The notes under the pieces were generated by a model, which was not told the DNA's origin, made no database searches, and saw only the letters and a program-made list of their open reading frames with translations. The translations under genes and the position numbers were made by a program. DNA of 64,000 nt from Glebionis coronaria (taxonomy: Eukaryota; Streptophyta; Magnoliopsida; Asterales; Asteraceae), in assembly GCA_025667525.1 (NCBI GenBank), contig CM046876.1, positions 478,164,557 to 478,228,556 of the forward strand, in the 5' to 3' direction. This document shows positions 1 to 9,405 of this stretch, piece after piece (position 1 is the stretch's first letter; each line of letters begins with the position of its first letter).

Positions 1-1612
1 AAGGAGTCACAATCAAGCAATAAACACAATTCCAATAAGCCAAATGATACAGTTAATCCAATTAGTCCACAGACATGGCACAGACTTGTAAAAAGCAGAT
101 CTGGTGATAATAAGCTACTTTTAAGCTAGAATAAGCAGACCACAAACCACCAAATGGACAAACAAGCTCAATATAACTTAATGATATACAGATTAACTCA
201 TTTCATGTAATGAATCCTACTTATGAACAAGATTTAAGCAATAGCAGTTACTGATGAACAATGATGAACACAAGAACACTCTTTGCTGACCACTTGACAC
301 CAAATCCAAATTCAAGGCCTCAGATCTATCACACAGGTTGTAATAAAAATGATTTAACACTTGTTAGCCCTAGGTTAACATGTAAACTAGGTGTGCACAA
401 GATTTCAAAGCAAAACAGCAAGTATTCAAGATTTTACAGCCAATTGTTTGATTGAGTGATTCAAGGCACAAAATATGCATATATCAGAACACAAGCACCT
501 TAATAATAGATATACACTCAAACAATACCACAATACCAACTAAAAATCATACAAACTTGAACCACAGACAATCTCAAACACCCTTTTCACTTTTTAAAAC
601 CAATTTTAACAAGTACAAGTATTCTCAAGATTGATTTAAGCCCAAATAAGTATCATAACATACAACATATGAATCAAGATCCAATTTGCAGGCATAAAAA
701 CACATATACACTAGCAGAATATCAAAATCACTTAGAACACCTTTTTTTTAACAGATTTTCAAGGATATAAGACAAACCTCATGAATGTACATCCACACTC
801 ACTTTTGTTTGAGCTTATGTGGTAGCTTAACAACCACAAGTTTCCAACAAGCTGCTAAGATCAACAAGATTAGTAACACACAGATTATATAAAACTAAAA
901 TTGAAAATGACCAAGATTTTTCAAGCTTGATTCCCCATCCCTTGATGCTTCCCAAACCACAAGCCTCACAACACCTTGATAAATCTTTATCAGGGTGCTA
1001 TGATCAACTTATAGCCCAAAAATTTCAAGTGTTTGAACAAGGACTTAGAAAACATCAGGTTTTTAGAAAACTTGCAAAAACTTGCACAATCTTTGAAAAC
1101 AATCTTTCAAACTTCAAAACCACAAACATATATCAATAGCAACAGAAAGTAAAGGTTGGAACTTGGAATTCGTCACAAAATCAAACACTTTTTTCATTCA
1201 CTAGAAACAAAGGCTTTATAGATTTTTGACTAAGGAAAACCAAAAACAAGTTGCTATGTTGTGAACTAATGCCTTTATATAGGCTACATGAAGTCCTAAG
1301 ATACTGAAAATAAAGTGAAACCCTAAGTGATGAACTTCCATATTTGCCCTTGAATTTTGAATTTTTGTTGACTGACTTGGACGTTTGCTGAAGAATCATG
1401 TGACCAAAGTTGTTGTTTTGTGATCTTGAGCGTTGCTTTTGTGCTTAGGATGAAAGCAAGCCTCTTGGTCGTTGATATGCTGGCAAAATTTGTCTTCTTC
1501 CCAAAAGCATGTAGCAGGGGAGTCTCATGTGACTTGGTGGGTGATGTGGCAAGGTGGTTATGAGTTGGGTTATGATTAGTAGTCCCTTAATCATGAATCT
1601 GGAAAGAATTAG
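1..1612 (-). mobile_element. Athila-1 3' LTR, outer part (interrupted)
   Basis: This stretch matches 34640-36250 almost base for base, so it is the second copy of the Athila-1 LTR. The match breaks at 1612/1613, where Tekay-1 begins, and resumes at 26371. The outer end of the LTR (equivalent to 33061-34639) lies left of the window. On the minus strand a TATA-like TATATAAAG lies at 1273-1281. Short open frames here are not supported as genes. Confidence 0.9.
1608..1612. repeat. Tekay-1 target-site duplication, left copy
   Basis: ATTAG directly precedes the left LTR and is repeated at 26371-26375. The uninterrupted sister LTR near 36241-36260 has a single ATTAG followed by GGTCTAATTC, which gives a natural empty site and fixes both ends of the insertion. 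Confidence 0.92.
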
Positions 1613-4257
1613 TGTGACAACCCAAAACCGAGGTCATTGCTTAATCTTATTTTACGATTATTTTTGAAATTTTTGGATGAGTTTGAACGATATTTATTTT
1701 TGGAGGTTTAAGTTTAAACCGATGTTGGAAGGTCTATATTTAATATTTATTAAGTATAAGGAGTATTAGCAAGCGTGATGTCGATGGATGCCAAATATTT
1801 TACGTCTTATTGTCGGTTGTTCGATTTTTGTCATTTTTGAGGTTTTATTTTAAATGACGTGTTAAGTCGAGTCGAGAGTCGATATTATTATTTTTGAGGT
1901 ACGTTTTAAATTTTTAAAAGTATCTTTATGAAACCCGAGCCCCGTAAATATTTTCAAAATTGACTAATAGTTATTTCTTGCTTTTTAGCTAACTAATTTC
2001 ATTTTTAGCCACAACTATTGCCAAATTGCAACCAAGGTCCCTCCTCCACTATATATAAATCTAAATTAAACACACACTCTCACATTTCACCACTAAAAAT
2101 TTTCACCATCTTCTTTCTTTCTCTCTCTATATTGTCGAAACACCCACCACCACCCCAATTCCATACAATTTTCAATTTAACTCAAGTTTGAGGATGAATT
2201 GAGCTAAACTAATCATAGACCCACTCTTATAATTGATCAAGGATCATATTGGTGTAAGCATTTTACACATGCAAGGCATTTTGATTTTTTGATGTTGGTA
2301 GGTAGAAACCATGATCATGCATGGTGTTCTTGTCATGATCAATGGTGGTTCTTGCAAGAATCTTTGTTAAAAACTTAATTGTAATCTAAAGGTTTTAGTT
2401 TTGATGATGATTTGGTTGTTATGGTTCATATATGTTGATGTTAGGGTATAGTAATGATCATTTCTATGGTTGGTTTTGATCAAAAAGTTGATTTTGTACA
2501 AGATTTTGGTAGTCATTTTATAACAGTAAGTAAACTGTAAAATCCGAATTTTTATGTTTTGAAAATGGCTTAACTTATAGCCTAGGGTTGTAGATAATTT
2601 TCTTAGCTTCGATTTGATATAAGGTAGAGCTTCTAGCTCCAAACGAGCGCGAAGTTATGATGTTTTGAATGATCGTGTATCGGGAGACGAGTATCGACAC
2701 TACATATAGTTGTTGTCGATATTTGGATCGAATATCGGGGACTCTAAATGGAAGTTTTGAAATGTGTAACCTAATGATAATGAGGTGTTTACTTTAGAGG
2801 TTTAGTTTACTTTAAAACCCGAGTGTCGGTTTTGTAAACGGAGTCGTTTAAATAAGTTAAAACGGTTGTATGAAAAATTAACGTAAATCTGTCCGGATTT
2901 TGTAGTTTGAAAATGAGTCGGGTAAAGGACTTTAAAAGTAATTTCATTTGATAAACTTGTAGGAGGACTTTCTATATATAGTAAGTTAGTTTATCGAGTC
3001 GTTTCATAAACGGTTGATAAGTTTAAAAGGGGTAAATAAGCTAGTACATGTAGTATGTACCGGCGGACTTTGTTAAAAGTGTAAAATGGTAAAGTAAATG
3101 TGTAGTAATGTATAATGAAGTTATTTATATCGTTTTCTCTCAAGTTTATCGTGACTTTATGAGTTTGAGTTTGATGTTGTTATGTATGATTTATTTCTCG
3201 AGTCATTATTAATGAACGCGCCTTATTTGATAGGTAGCGGTTCTCGTGTTTAAAATGCACCCATTATCATCGACGATCATCTCGCTAGATCTCTTATACT
3301 AAGGTGAGTCTGTAGCCTCGCTTTTTATGCTAGCTACTAAATGTTTTATACCCGCGAGGGGGATACATGCTATTTGAAAATAAATGAACACAAGTCATGA
3401 GTAATTGTTGGACCCGAATGTTGCCTAAAGTTGATTTCATTGTATTGAGTAACTTGTTGCTAAAGACCCTAAATTCATGAGCCGTTAACTATCTTCTGAC
3501 TTTATATTGTGAGTCGAGAATAGCCGCTTATTCTAATGATAGTACTATTGGGTTGACCACCCTATCTGAGACCAGGGCATTACGTTGAGTAACCCGCTGG
3601 GAAGGATAATTTTACGTGAATAAGATTGTGGTATTCTAGTAACTGATACCCTAGAGGGGCAATGGTTTTATTCTAGTCATGTCGGCATTTGGCGTGGGTG
3701 ACTATTTGGTTAAGGGGTCGGTGTCATGAGCTTAAATACAATGTTTGTTTATTATTATTAATATTACCTTGAATATAGATTGTGTGTACGACAATTCTAT
3801 AAATGATTATGATTGATTTTCTTCTTGTGTTCAAATGTGATTTTTAAACATATATACTCGTACAACATTATTGTTGACTCGTTTTAGCTTGTATTTCAGG
3901 TAACAGGAAGTGATGAGCATGGAGCTTTGTTGTGGAGGTTGTGGCTTGGCTTTTGGAAGAATGTTGGTCTAAAAACTGTTTCTACCTTTACTGTTGAACA
4001 ATTTACTTTATGTTGATGTATTGTACTAAACTTGTTGGTTGTTGGTCGAGATCTATGGGGACTAAACGCTTTACTCTGGTGTCGTGTCAGTACAATTTGG
4101 GATGAAATTTATGTTTTAGACCATTTATGAAAATCTTGTTTATATTTATGTGTAAACGTCTCTATTTTGAGTCGTTCAATATACCTTGTGTGATGATGCT
4201 TGTGTCTAGCACCCAATTGTGTATTTTCGCTGCGCAATATAAATTGGGGGTGTTAGA
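1613..4257 (+). repeat. Tekay-1 left (5') LTR
   Basis: Starts TGTGACAACCC and ends GTGTTAGA, just before the primer site. It aligns over its whole length with 23726-26370; I see four mismatches in the first ~135 bp, so the insertion is not very recent. It contains a TATA-like promoter at 2050-2059. The open frame at 2367-2642 on the minus strand is incidental. Confidence 0.93.
2050..2059 (+). promoter_or_regulatory. TATA-like box in Tekay-1 5' LTR
   Basis: TATATATAAA, preceded by a pyrimidine-rich CCCTCCTCCAC and followed by a CT-rich leader. The same motif is at 24163-24172 in the other LTR. Probable core promoter of the element; inferred from position and sequence only. Confidence 0.6.
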
Positions 4258-4260
4258 GAT

Positions 4261-4272
4261 TGGTATCAGAGC
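4261..4272 (+). promoter_or_regulatory. Tekay-1 primer-binding site
   Basis: TGGTATCAGAGC lies three bases after the left LTR. This is the usual plant retrotransposon site complementary to the 3' end of initiator methionine tRNA, used to prime minus-strand DNA synthesis. Confidence 0.9.
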
Positions 4273-4374
4273 TGCAAGTTTTAGAGAACTGGGTCAATTT
4301 TGAAAATTGTCCTAAACTATAACTTTGGTGTCGAAAGTATTTATTCTTCAAAAGCACACAACTCCTCTGCAACG

Positions 4375-4386
4375 CTCTGGTAAGAT
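4375..4386 (+). promoter_or_regulatory. Candidate leader splice donor of Tekay-1
   Basis: GCTCTG followed by GTAAGA (GT at 4381-4382) closely matches a plant 5' splice site about 110 bases after the primer site. Acceptor-like TTATAATTGTAG ends at 4664, just before the ATG of the extra ORF, and GGTTATACAG ends at 19001 and again at 19067, before gag. Alternative splicing from this donor is an inference. Confidence 0.4.
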
Positions 4387-4667
4387 CACTTTTAGTTTTG
4401 TTTTGCATTATAGATGTATCCCTCATAACTGAAATGATTTCCCGAGTATTTATTAAGTAAATACTACGACATTGTATTGGAATTATTGAAAGTACGCTGA
4501 GTGCTTGTCAGTATCATATTTATTTTTTTCGCGAGCATTGCATAAATATCATTTGCATTGTGTTGCATAGCATGGATAACGTATGACATTTGCATGAGCA
4601 TTGCATACTAATTATTATTTTATTAACAATGACCTTAAGTATCCTTGAACCCTTATAATTGTAGAAA

Positions 4668-5504
4668 ATGGCTGGTTTACCTCGTGAGGATAGATAGATT
4701 GATATGACTAATGTAGTGGATGGTGAGGAAGTGGATAAATTTGGTGCTAGTGACGATGAGGAGCCTTTTGAGTTTTTAGATGATAGGATTCCACTTACTG
4801 CAGTTGGTCAGACAAAGCCTGAGTTGATACAAGGTAGTTATGTTTAAAGGGTTAATGTTGTGCCACAGACTGTTCCAGATTGTCAGCCACCTGTTGTTCA
4901 TTCTTTGACTCCTACTTGTGATGCTTATATTAGTAGTTTTCCTGGGATTGCATTTGCTAGGGGTGATGTTCCTGTTGAGTCGAGTAGTGCTCGATCTATT
5001 CATGATGGTATTCCTAAGGTTTATTGTCCAGGTCCTAGGTCTTATGATGATATTTTCTGGTTTCTTAAGAAGTTTGATAGGTCTTTGTTTGAAATGTATT
5101 TGGTTGAGACTCGTGTGATTAGGAGGTTTGAGCAGAATGAGAAAAAGTTTGACAGGTTTGTTGGTAGTGTGAGGAGATCAGAGTTTGTTAGGGCAAGGGA
5201 AATGGATGAAGTTGTTAGATTAAGATCTATTGTGTTAAATTTGAGTGGGAAAGTTGAAAGGTTACGTAGGGAGCAAGAAAGGAATGCAAGGTTGAGTGCG
5301 TGGGGTTTGCCGATGAGATCTTTTCCTAGTCAAGGTGTTGTGATTCGTGATGTGCCGAATCAGGTTGAAGCTCGAGTGTTGGTGAAGCCAAGTGAAGGAA
5401 GTATTCGTAAGGGGAAGGAAAAAGTGGAGGAAGAATCTGAAGATGATGATAGCAGGAGTGATGATGAGCCGATGTACAAGAAGCTGCGGGGATCTAATGT
5501 TTAG
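4668..5504 (+). pseudogene. Extra ORF upstream of Tekay-1 gag, first copy
   Basis: One frame of 279 codons runs from ATG at 4668 to TAG at 5502-5504, broken by TAG at 4695-4697 and TAA at 4845-4847. The frame is otherwise clean, which suggests it was once coding. The first part is acidic (clusters of D and E), the middle is rich in R, E and L in a way that suggests a coiled coil (around 5215-5300), and the tail has a basic RKGKEK stretch followed by a D/E/S-rich acidic segment. I recognise no known domain. Most chromoviruses have no gene here; Ogre-type elements do carry an ORF before gag, but I see no evidence of homology. Its last ~540 bases recur identically at 18129-18669. Confidence 0.6.
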
Positions 5505-5808
5505 TTCTTTATGTTGTTTTTATTTAGCCTTGTTGTAATAGAACTTATGTAGACTCGTACTGTAGTTTGTGATGAAACTTAATAACTTTAAGTTTGTTGT
5601 GATGAAGGATTGTAGTGACATTACTTGTCACAATTTTGTGGAGATTTTCCAAAGCAATCCAAATTACCTTCATGACTTATGATTTGTCTTATTAGTTCTT
5701 GTGTGAATTGGTTAATGATTCACTGTGAATTGTGTTGTTGGTGCATGTAGTGTCCATGTTACATCTTGATAGAAAAATCCTTCTTCTTATCTTGATATGA
5801 ATACTTAC
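4961..5808 (+). repeat. 848-bp direct duplication flanking the Sirevirus, left copy
   Basis: Identical by eye to 18126-18973 and of equal length. It contains the C-terminal two thirds of the extra ORF plus 304 bases of downstream non-coding sequence (5505-5808), and ends exactly where the Sirevirus 5' LTR starts. The right copy begins exactly where the 3' LTR ends, with GGG shared at that junction. Confidence 0.93.
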
Positions 5809-6216
5809 TGTTGGGCCAATGAAAGTTTTAACTATGGCCCTGTCTAGATTTGTTTAAATTAGACTAAGTGTTGAAAGGTCGCTGAGAGGACCAGCGACAG
5901 AGACGAGACTAGTAGAAGGCAAAGCCTCAGCTGGCACACCAGGATCATTCAAGTCAAAGACAACGTCAGAGAAGTCGAAGACAATCTGAAGTCAGACTCA
6001 CCAGCGATTATGGATAGCTGGGATGTCAAAGGAATGCACTGGTGTTCAAGGATCTCTGAGTTGACAACACTCAGAGATCACTTAAGAACCCTAGAGACTT
6101 GGATTAAGCAAAGCTTATCCAACCCTTTATAGTTTAGGCGGGAGAATCTTACAAGTGTTTTGAGCGGGACAAAACAAGAGATTCAAGTCAATGCCTAGTA
6201 CGACCTAGTGGGACAA

Positions 6217-6245
6217 AGGTGAACAGTTGGCAGAACTGTTCACCT
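6217..6245. repeat. 12-bp perfect inverted repeat in the Sirevirus LTR
   Basis: AGGTGAACAGTT (6217-6228), loop GGCAG, then AACTGTTCACCT (6234-6245). It is conserved at 17675-17703 in the other LTR and lies about 110 bp upstream of the TATA box. Palindromic LTR motifs are known in Sireviruses; a regulatory role here is inferred. Confidence 0.85.
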
Positions 6246-6357
6246 AAAGTAGTTAAAGGCATGTCTCGATTTGGACATGCATTTAATACGTTGTACTCTT
6301 CCATTCAGAAGATGACACGTATCAACTACCCCCACTAAGGATACAACCTCGTACCAC

Positions 6358-6365
6358 TATAAATA
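6358..6365 (+). promoter_or_regulatory. TATA box of the Sirevirus 5' LTR
   Basis: TATAAATA within CCACTATAAATAGGGG, a near-ideal plant TATA box, repeated at 17816-17823 in the 3' LTR. It would drive the genomic RNA. Confidence 0.75.
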
Positions 6366-6679
6366 GGGGATGAGAAAGAAGTTAAGATTCAACCCTTGTG
6401 CTTGGAATATTTATCTAAGTTCTTTCTCCCACTAGAACCACTGAGGCCTCAGCTGTCCATCAGCGACTCGTTGGTTCTCTTGTAAACTTGAGTCTCGAAT
6501 CAACTTTACTTGTTCTAGGGTTCATTTCTTGTTGTTATTCAACAGGTGTATTCATAACACTTTGTAATACTTTGTTGATAATAGTTAATAAAGGATTACT
6601 CGTTTGAAAAGTATATCTATTGTGTGTTATTGTTTTCGTGTCTTAGTTTCAACAATAGTTGTATTTTGGGACTTTTAAT

Positions 6680-6691
6680 TGGTATCAGAGC
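6680..6691 (+). promoter_or_regulatory. Sirevirus primer-binding site
   Basis: TGGTATCAGAGC, complementary to initiator methionine tRNA, nine bases after the LTR and about 60 bases before the gag start codon. Confidence 0.9.
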
Positions 6692-6750
6692 GGTTTGATT
6701 TAAAAAACTTTTCTAAAAACCGTTCTAGTTTTTAAAATCAAGATCCAAAT

Positions 6751-9405
6751 ATGACTGAAACTATGCCACCCATCCCACCACCGTTTGGTCAATCTAACCA
6801 AGAAAATACTTCAACAAACGCTCCAGCCACCACATCTACTACCATGCCTACACCCGTTGTAAGCACTGGTGTAAATGAGGATGATCTTCCACAACTTCTT
6901 GATAATCGTGGAGGGTCACATGTGTCTAATGTTCCAGCGTTTGATGAAGAAGATTTCTCAAGTTGGAAAAGTGAATTTCTTATATACTTAGATGGCTTAG
7001 AACCCTTCTTGTTTGAAATCTTAGAAAATGGTCCTTATGTACCACTGGCTATTTCCTCTACACCTGAGAGACCCATTAAGAAACCTGTTAAGCAATGGTC
7101 TCCCACTGATAGACGTCTGGCTAACCAGGACAAGAGACTTAAAAGTATAATAGTCTCTTGCCTACCCAAGAACATTATGAAGTCCATCATCAAGTGCAAT
7201 ACCGCACAAGAAATGTGGACTGAGTTGGTTCTAGGGTATGAAGGACCAGAAGAGACTAAAGAGACCAAAATCCAAGCATTAAGACTTAAGTTTAACGCTT
7301 TCAAAGCCTTGGAAACTGAAACTGTTTCTCAAACTTACACCAGACTCAAGATCTTGCTGAATGATTTAGGTAACAATGGTGTTGTACTACCCAAGGCTGA
7401 GGTTAATGCCACATTTGTAAACAGCTTGCCTAGGAAATGGCTTAGCCTTAACCAAACCCTGAGAGCAAATAATGCCATAAAAAATGATACTCTTGCTCAA
7501 CTATTTGGTAGATACAATTATGAAGAAGGACTGATTGACTCTATTTACAAATCAGAGACTGATAGGTTTACTTCTCCTATATCTGGGTCAAAAGCTCTTG
7601 TTGCTAACCACTCTTTTCAGGATAGTGACTCTGACGTGGAAGAAGACACAAGAAGTAGTCAAGAATTCCTTGATAAATTACATGCTGAATTCCATGACAG
7701 AGCCCTCTTAGCTGACCAGAAGAGATACTACAAAAGATCTGGTAGAGTTGGTGCTGCCAAGATTGACAAATCTAAAGTGTCATGTTACACTTGTGGAAAG
7801 ACTGGTCATTTCCAAAAGGACTGCTGGTCAAACAAGACATCTTCTCCCAGTTTTCCATCATCCAGCAAAACCCCCAGCAAAAAGAAGTTTTCTTCCTCAC
7901 CTTTCAAGCAATCCTCTCTCAGTGACTCTGAGGGTAAAAAGGACTACAAGGTAAAATACAAGGCCTTGAAAGCTGAGCTGATCAAACTCAATCAGAAAGC
8001 TGATGATGCTGCCAAGAAGAAGGATAACAAAAAGACTGAAAAAGGTCTAATAGCTGCTTCTTTTGACTGGGATGATGAACCCCTCACCTCTGAAGATGAA
8101 GGAACCACCACCGTCAGAGCCTTCATGGCTGTTGCTGATGAAGAACCAGCGGTTGGTAAAAGTGAAGCTAGATCAGGTCAATGGGTTGACATCACAATGA
8201 AAAAGGTACAAAGATTACTTTCCATGCCTGAGGGTCCTGACAGAGACCATGTCAGTGATTACACTTTAGTTGACCTCCATTTTGTTGAAGAACAAAGAAA
8301 AAATCTGTTAAATAAGTTTCAAAATCTCAAAAATGAGTTGAGTCTTTGTCAATCTGAATTAGCTAATCTCAAACCTTTTGTGAACATCGCTAATCAACTT
8401 CAAAATGAGGTCAGCAAGTTGTCCATTGTAAATGAATCTTTAGCTGATGAAAACTCTGAGTTGAGAAAAACTATTGAAAAATGGAACCTTGCCCAGTCCA
8501 CTGTGGAAGAAATAGTTGCTGAAACCATTCCAGGAAATGTGGTTCAAGCCATAGGGGGTAAGGGTAGGTTCAAAAACCACATTCCAGTGCCCAGTGTTAA
8601 ATTTGTCCCATCAGAAGTCACTTCTCCTCTCTCCACCTCTGTGGTTGAGAAGGACTCTGACAAAGAATCTGACGCATCAGCTACTCCCAAACTTGTTGGT
8701 GCTAACCCATCAGATTCCTTGCTTGGCCCAAAACCAGTTCTCAAAACCTCTGGGAACCTCACTTCCAAAGTTGCTGATAAAGCACACAAGAAGGTTTATG
8801 TGGCCAAAAACACTGACATACCCACTTCTTCCCCTGAAGAGTTATCTCCCACCAAGAAACTTCTCCTCACCCTGATGGAAGAGGTAAAAGGGTTGAAAGA
8901 AAAAATCAACCCCAAGGATAACAGTCCTTCTGTTAACTCCCTTGGTGAAAGCTCCAGCAGCTCAAAGGGGAGAACGCTATCCAGGCCTTGCAAACACTGT
9001 GGGTTCAAAAATCATTCCTCAGATGATTGTTCCAAGAGACCCAAGTGTATCACATGTGAGTCCACTGAACACTCTTCTAGAGAGCATGAGGAGATCATGG
9101 CTGTTCAAAGAACTCGAACACAGCTTAGATCTAAAACCCCTCACAGGCCCTCTAGAAGACCTGAGCAACCAAAATCCAGAGAAAGTTCTCAGGGATACAG
9201 GCCTAATCCTCCCTGCAAATATTGTGGCTTTTATGACCACCACTCTGATGAGTGTGAACATTACCCTGGTTGTGACATCTGTGGCAGCATGCGACATGAA
9301 ACCAGGGATTGCAACCAAAGAGGGGGAGAAAGGCCCAGAAGACCCAATGTCGCCAGTCAGCGACAGCATGGACCCACTGGAAAGTGGGTTCATCATAGAA
9401 ACTAA
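6751..9405 (+). CDS. gag: Sirevirus Gag polyprotein (884 aa, intact)
   Basis: Structural protein that packages the RNA in cytoplasmic particles. The N-terminus is low-complexity (P, T and S). A UBN2-type Gag domain of Ty1/copia elements covers about residues 65-270 and includes FSSWKSEFLIYL. A CCHC zinc knuckle (CYTCGKTGHFQKDC) is at residues 345-358. Charged and coiled-coil stretches occupy about 390-590. The C-terminus has a second cluster: CCHC knuckles at about 747-760, 822-835 and 841-854, and a knuckle-like motif at 766-779 whose last Cys is His. At 884 residues it is much longer than a typical copia Gag, as expected of Sireviruses. The start is the first ATG after the primer site. The frame has no stop before TAA at 9403-9405, and pol overlaps it in another frame. 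Confidence 0.9.
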   Translation: MTETMPPIPPPFGQSNQENTSTNAPATTSTTMPTPVVSTGVNEDDLPQLLDNRGGSHVSNVPAFDEEDFSSWKSEFLIYLDGLEPFLFEILENGPYVPLAISSTPERPIKKPVKQWSPTDRRLANQDKRLKSIIVSCLPKNIMKSIIKCNTAQEMWTELVLGYEGPEETKETKIQALRLKFNAFKALETETVSQTYTRLKILLNDLGNNGVVLPKAEVNATFVNSLPRKWLSLNQTLRANNAIKNDTLAQLFGRYNYEEGLIDSIYKSETDRFTSPISGSKALVANHSFQDSDSDVEEDTRSSQEFLDKLHAEFHDRALLADQKRYYKRSGRVGAAKIDKSKVSCYTCGKTGHFQKDCWSNKTSSPSFPSSSKTPSKKKFSSSPFKQSSLSDSEGKKDYKVKYKALKAELIKLNQKADDAAKKKDNKKTEKGLIAASFDWDDEPLTSEDEGTTTVRAFMAVADEEPAVGKSEARSGQWVDITMKKVQRLLSMPEGPDRDHVSDYTLVDLHFVEEQRKNLLNKFQNLKNELSLCQSELANLKPFVNIANQLQNEVSKLSIVNESLADENSELRKTIEKWNLAQSTVEEIVAETIPGNVVQAIGGKGRFKNHIPVPSVKFVPSEVTSPLSTSVVEKDSDKESDASATPKLVGANPSDSLLGPKPVLKTSGNLTSKVADKAHKKVYVAKNTDIPTSSPEELSPTKKLLLTLMEEVKGLKEKINPKDNSPSVNSLGESSSSSKGRTLSRPCKHCGFKNHSSDDCSKRPKCITCESTEHSSREHEEIMAVQRTRTQLRSKTPHRPSRRPEQPKSRESSQGYRPNPPCKYCGFYDHHSDECEHYPGCDICGSMRHETRDCNQRGGERPRRPNVASQRQHGPTGKWVHHRN

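Larger units (their letters stand above)
5809..6670 (+). repeat. Sirevirus 5' LTR
   Basis: Begins TGTTGGGCC. The 3' end lies in ATTTTGGG: the two LTRs stay the same up to GGG and then diverge into the leader here and the duplicated flank on the right. Because GGG also occurs at the target, the true end could be 6667-6670. It contains a TATA box (6358-6365) and a perfect 12-bp inverted repeat (6217-6245). Confidence 0.92.

Noticed and set aside
261..1139. Small plus-strand frames of 60-70 codons
   Set aside because: They lie in the Athila-1 LTR. Counterparts near 35093-35792 differ in length and start, as expected of non-coding sequence.
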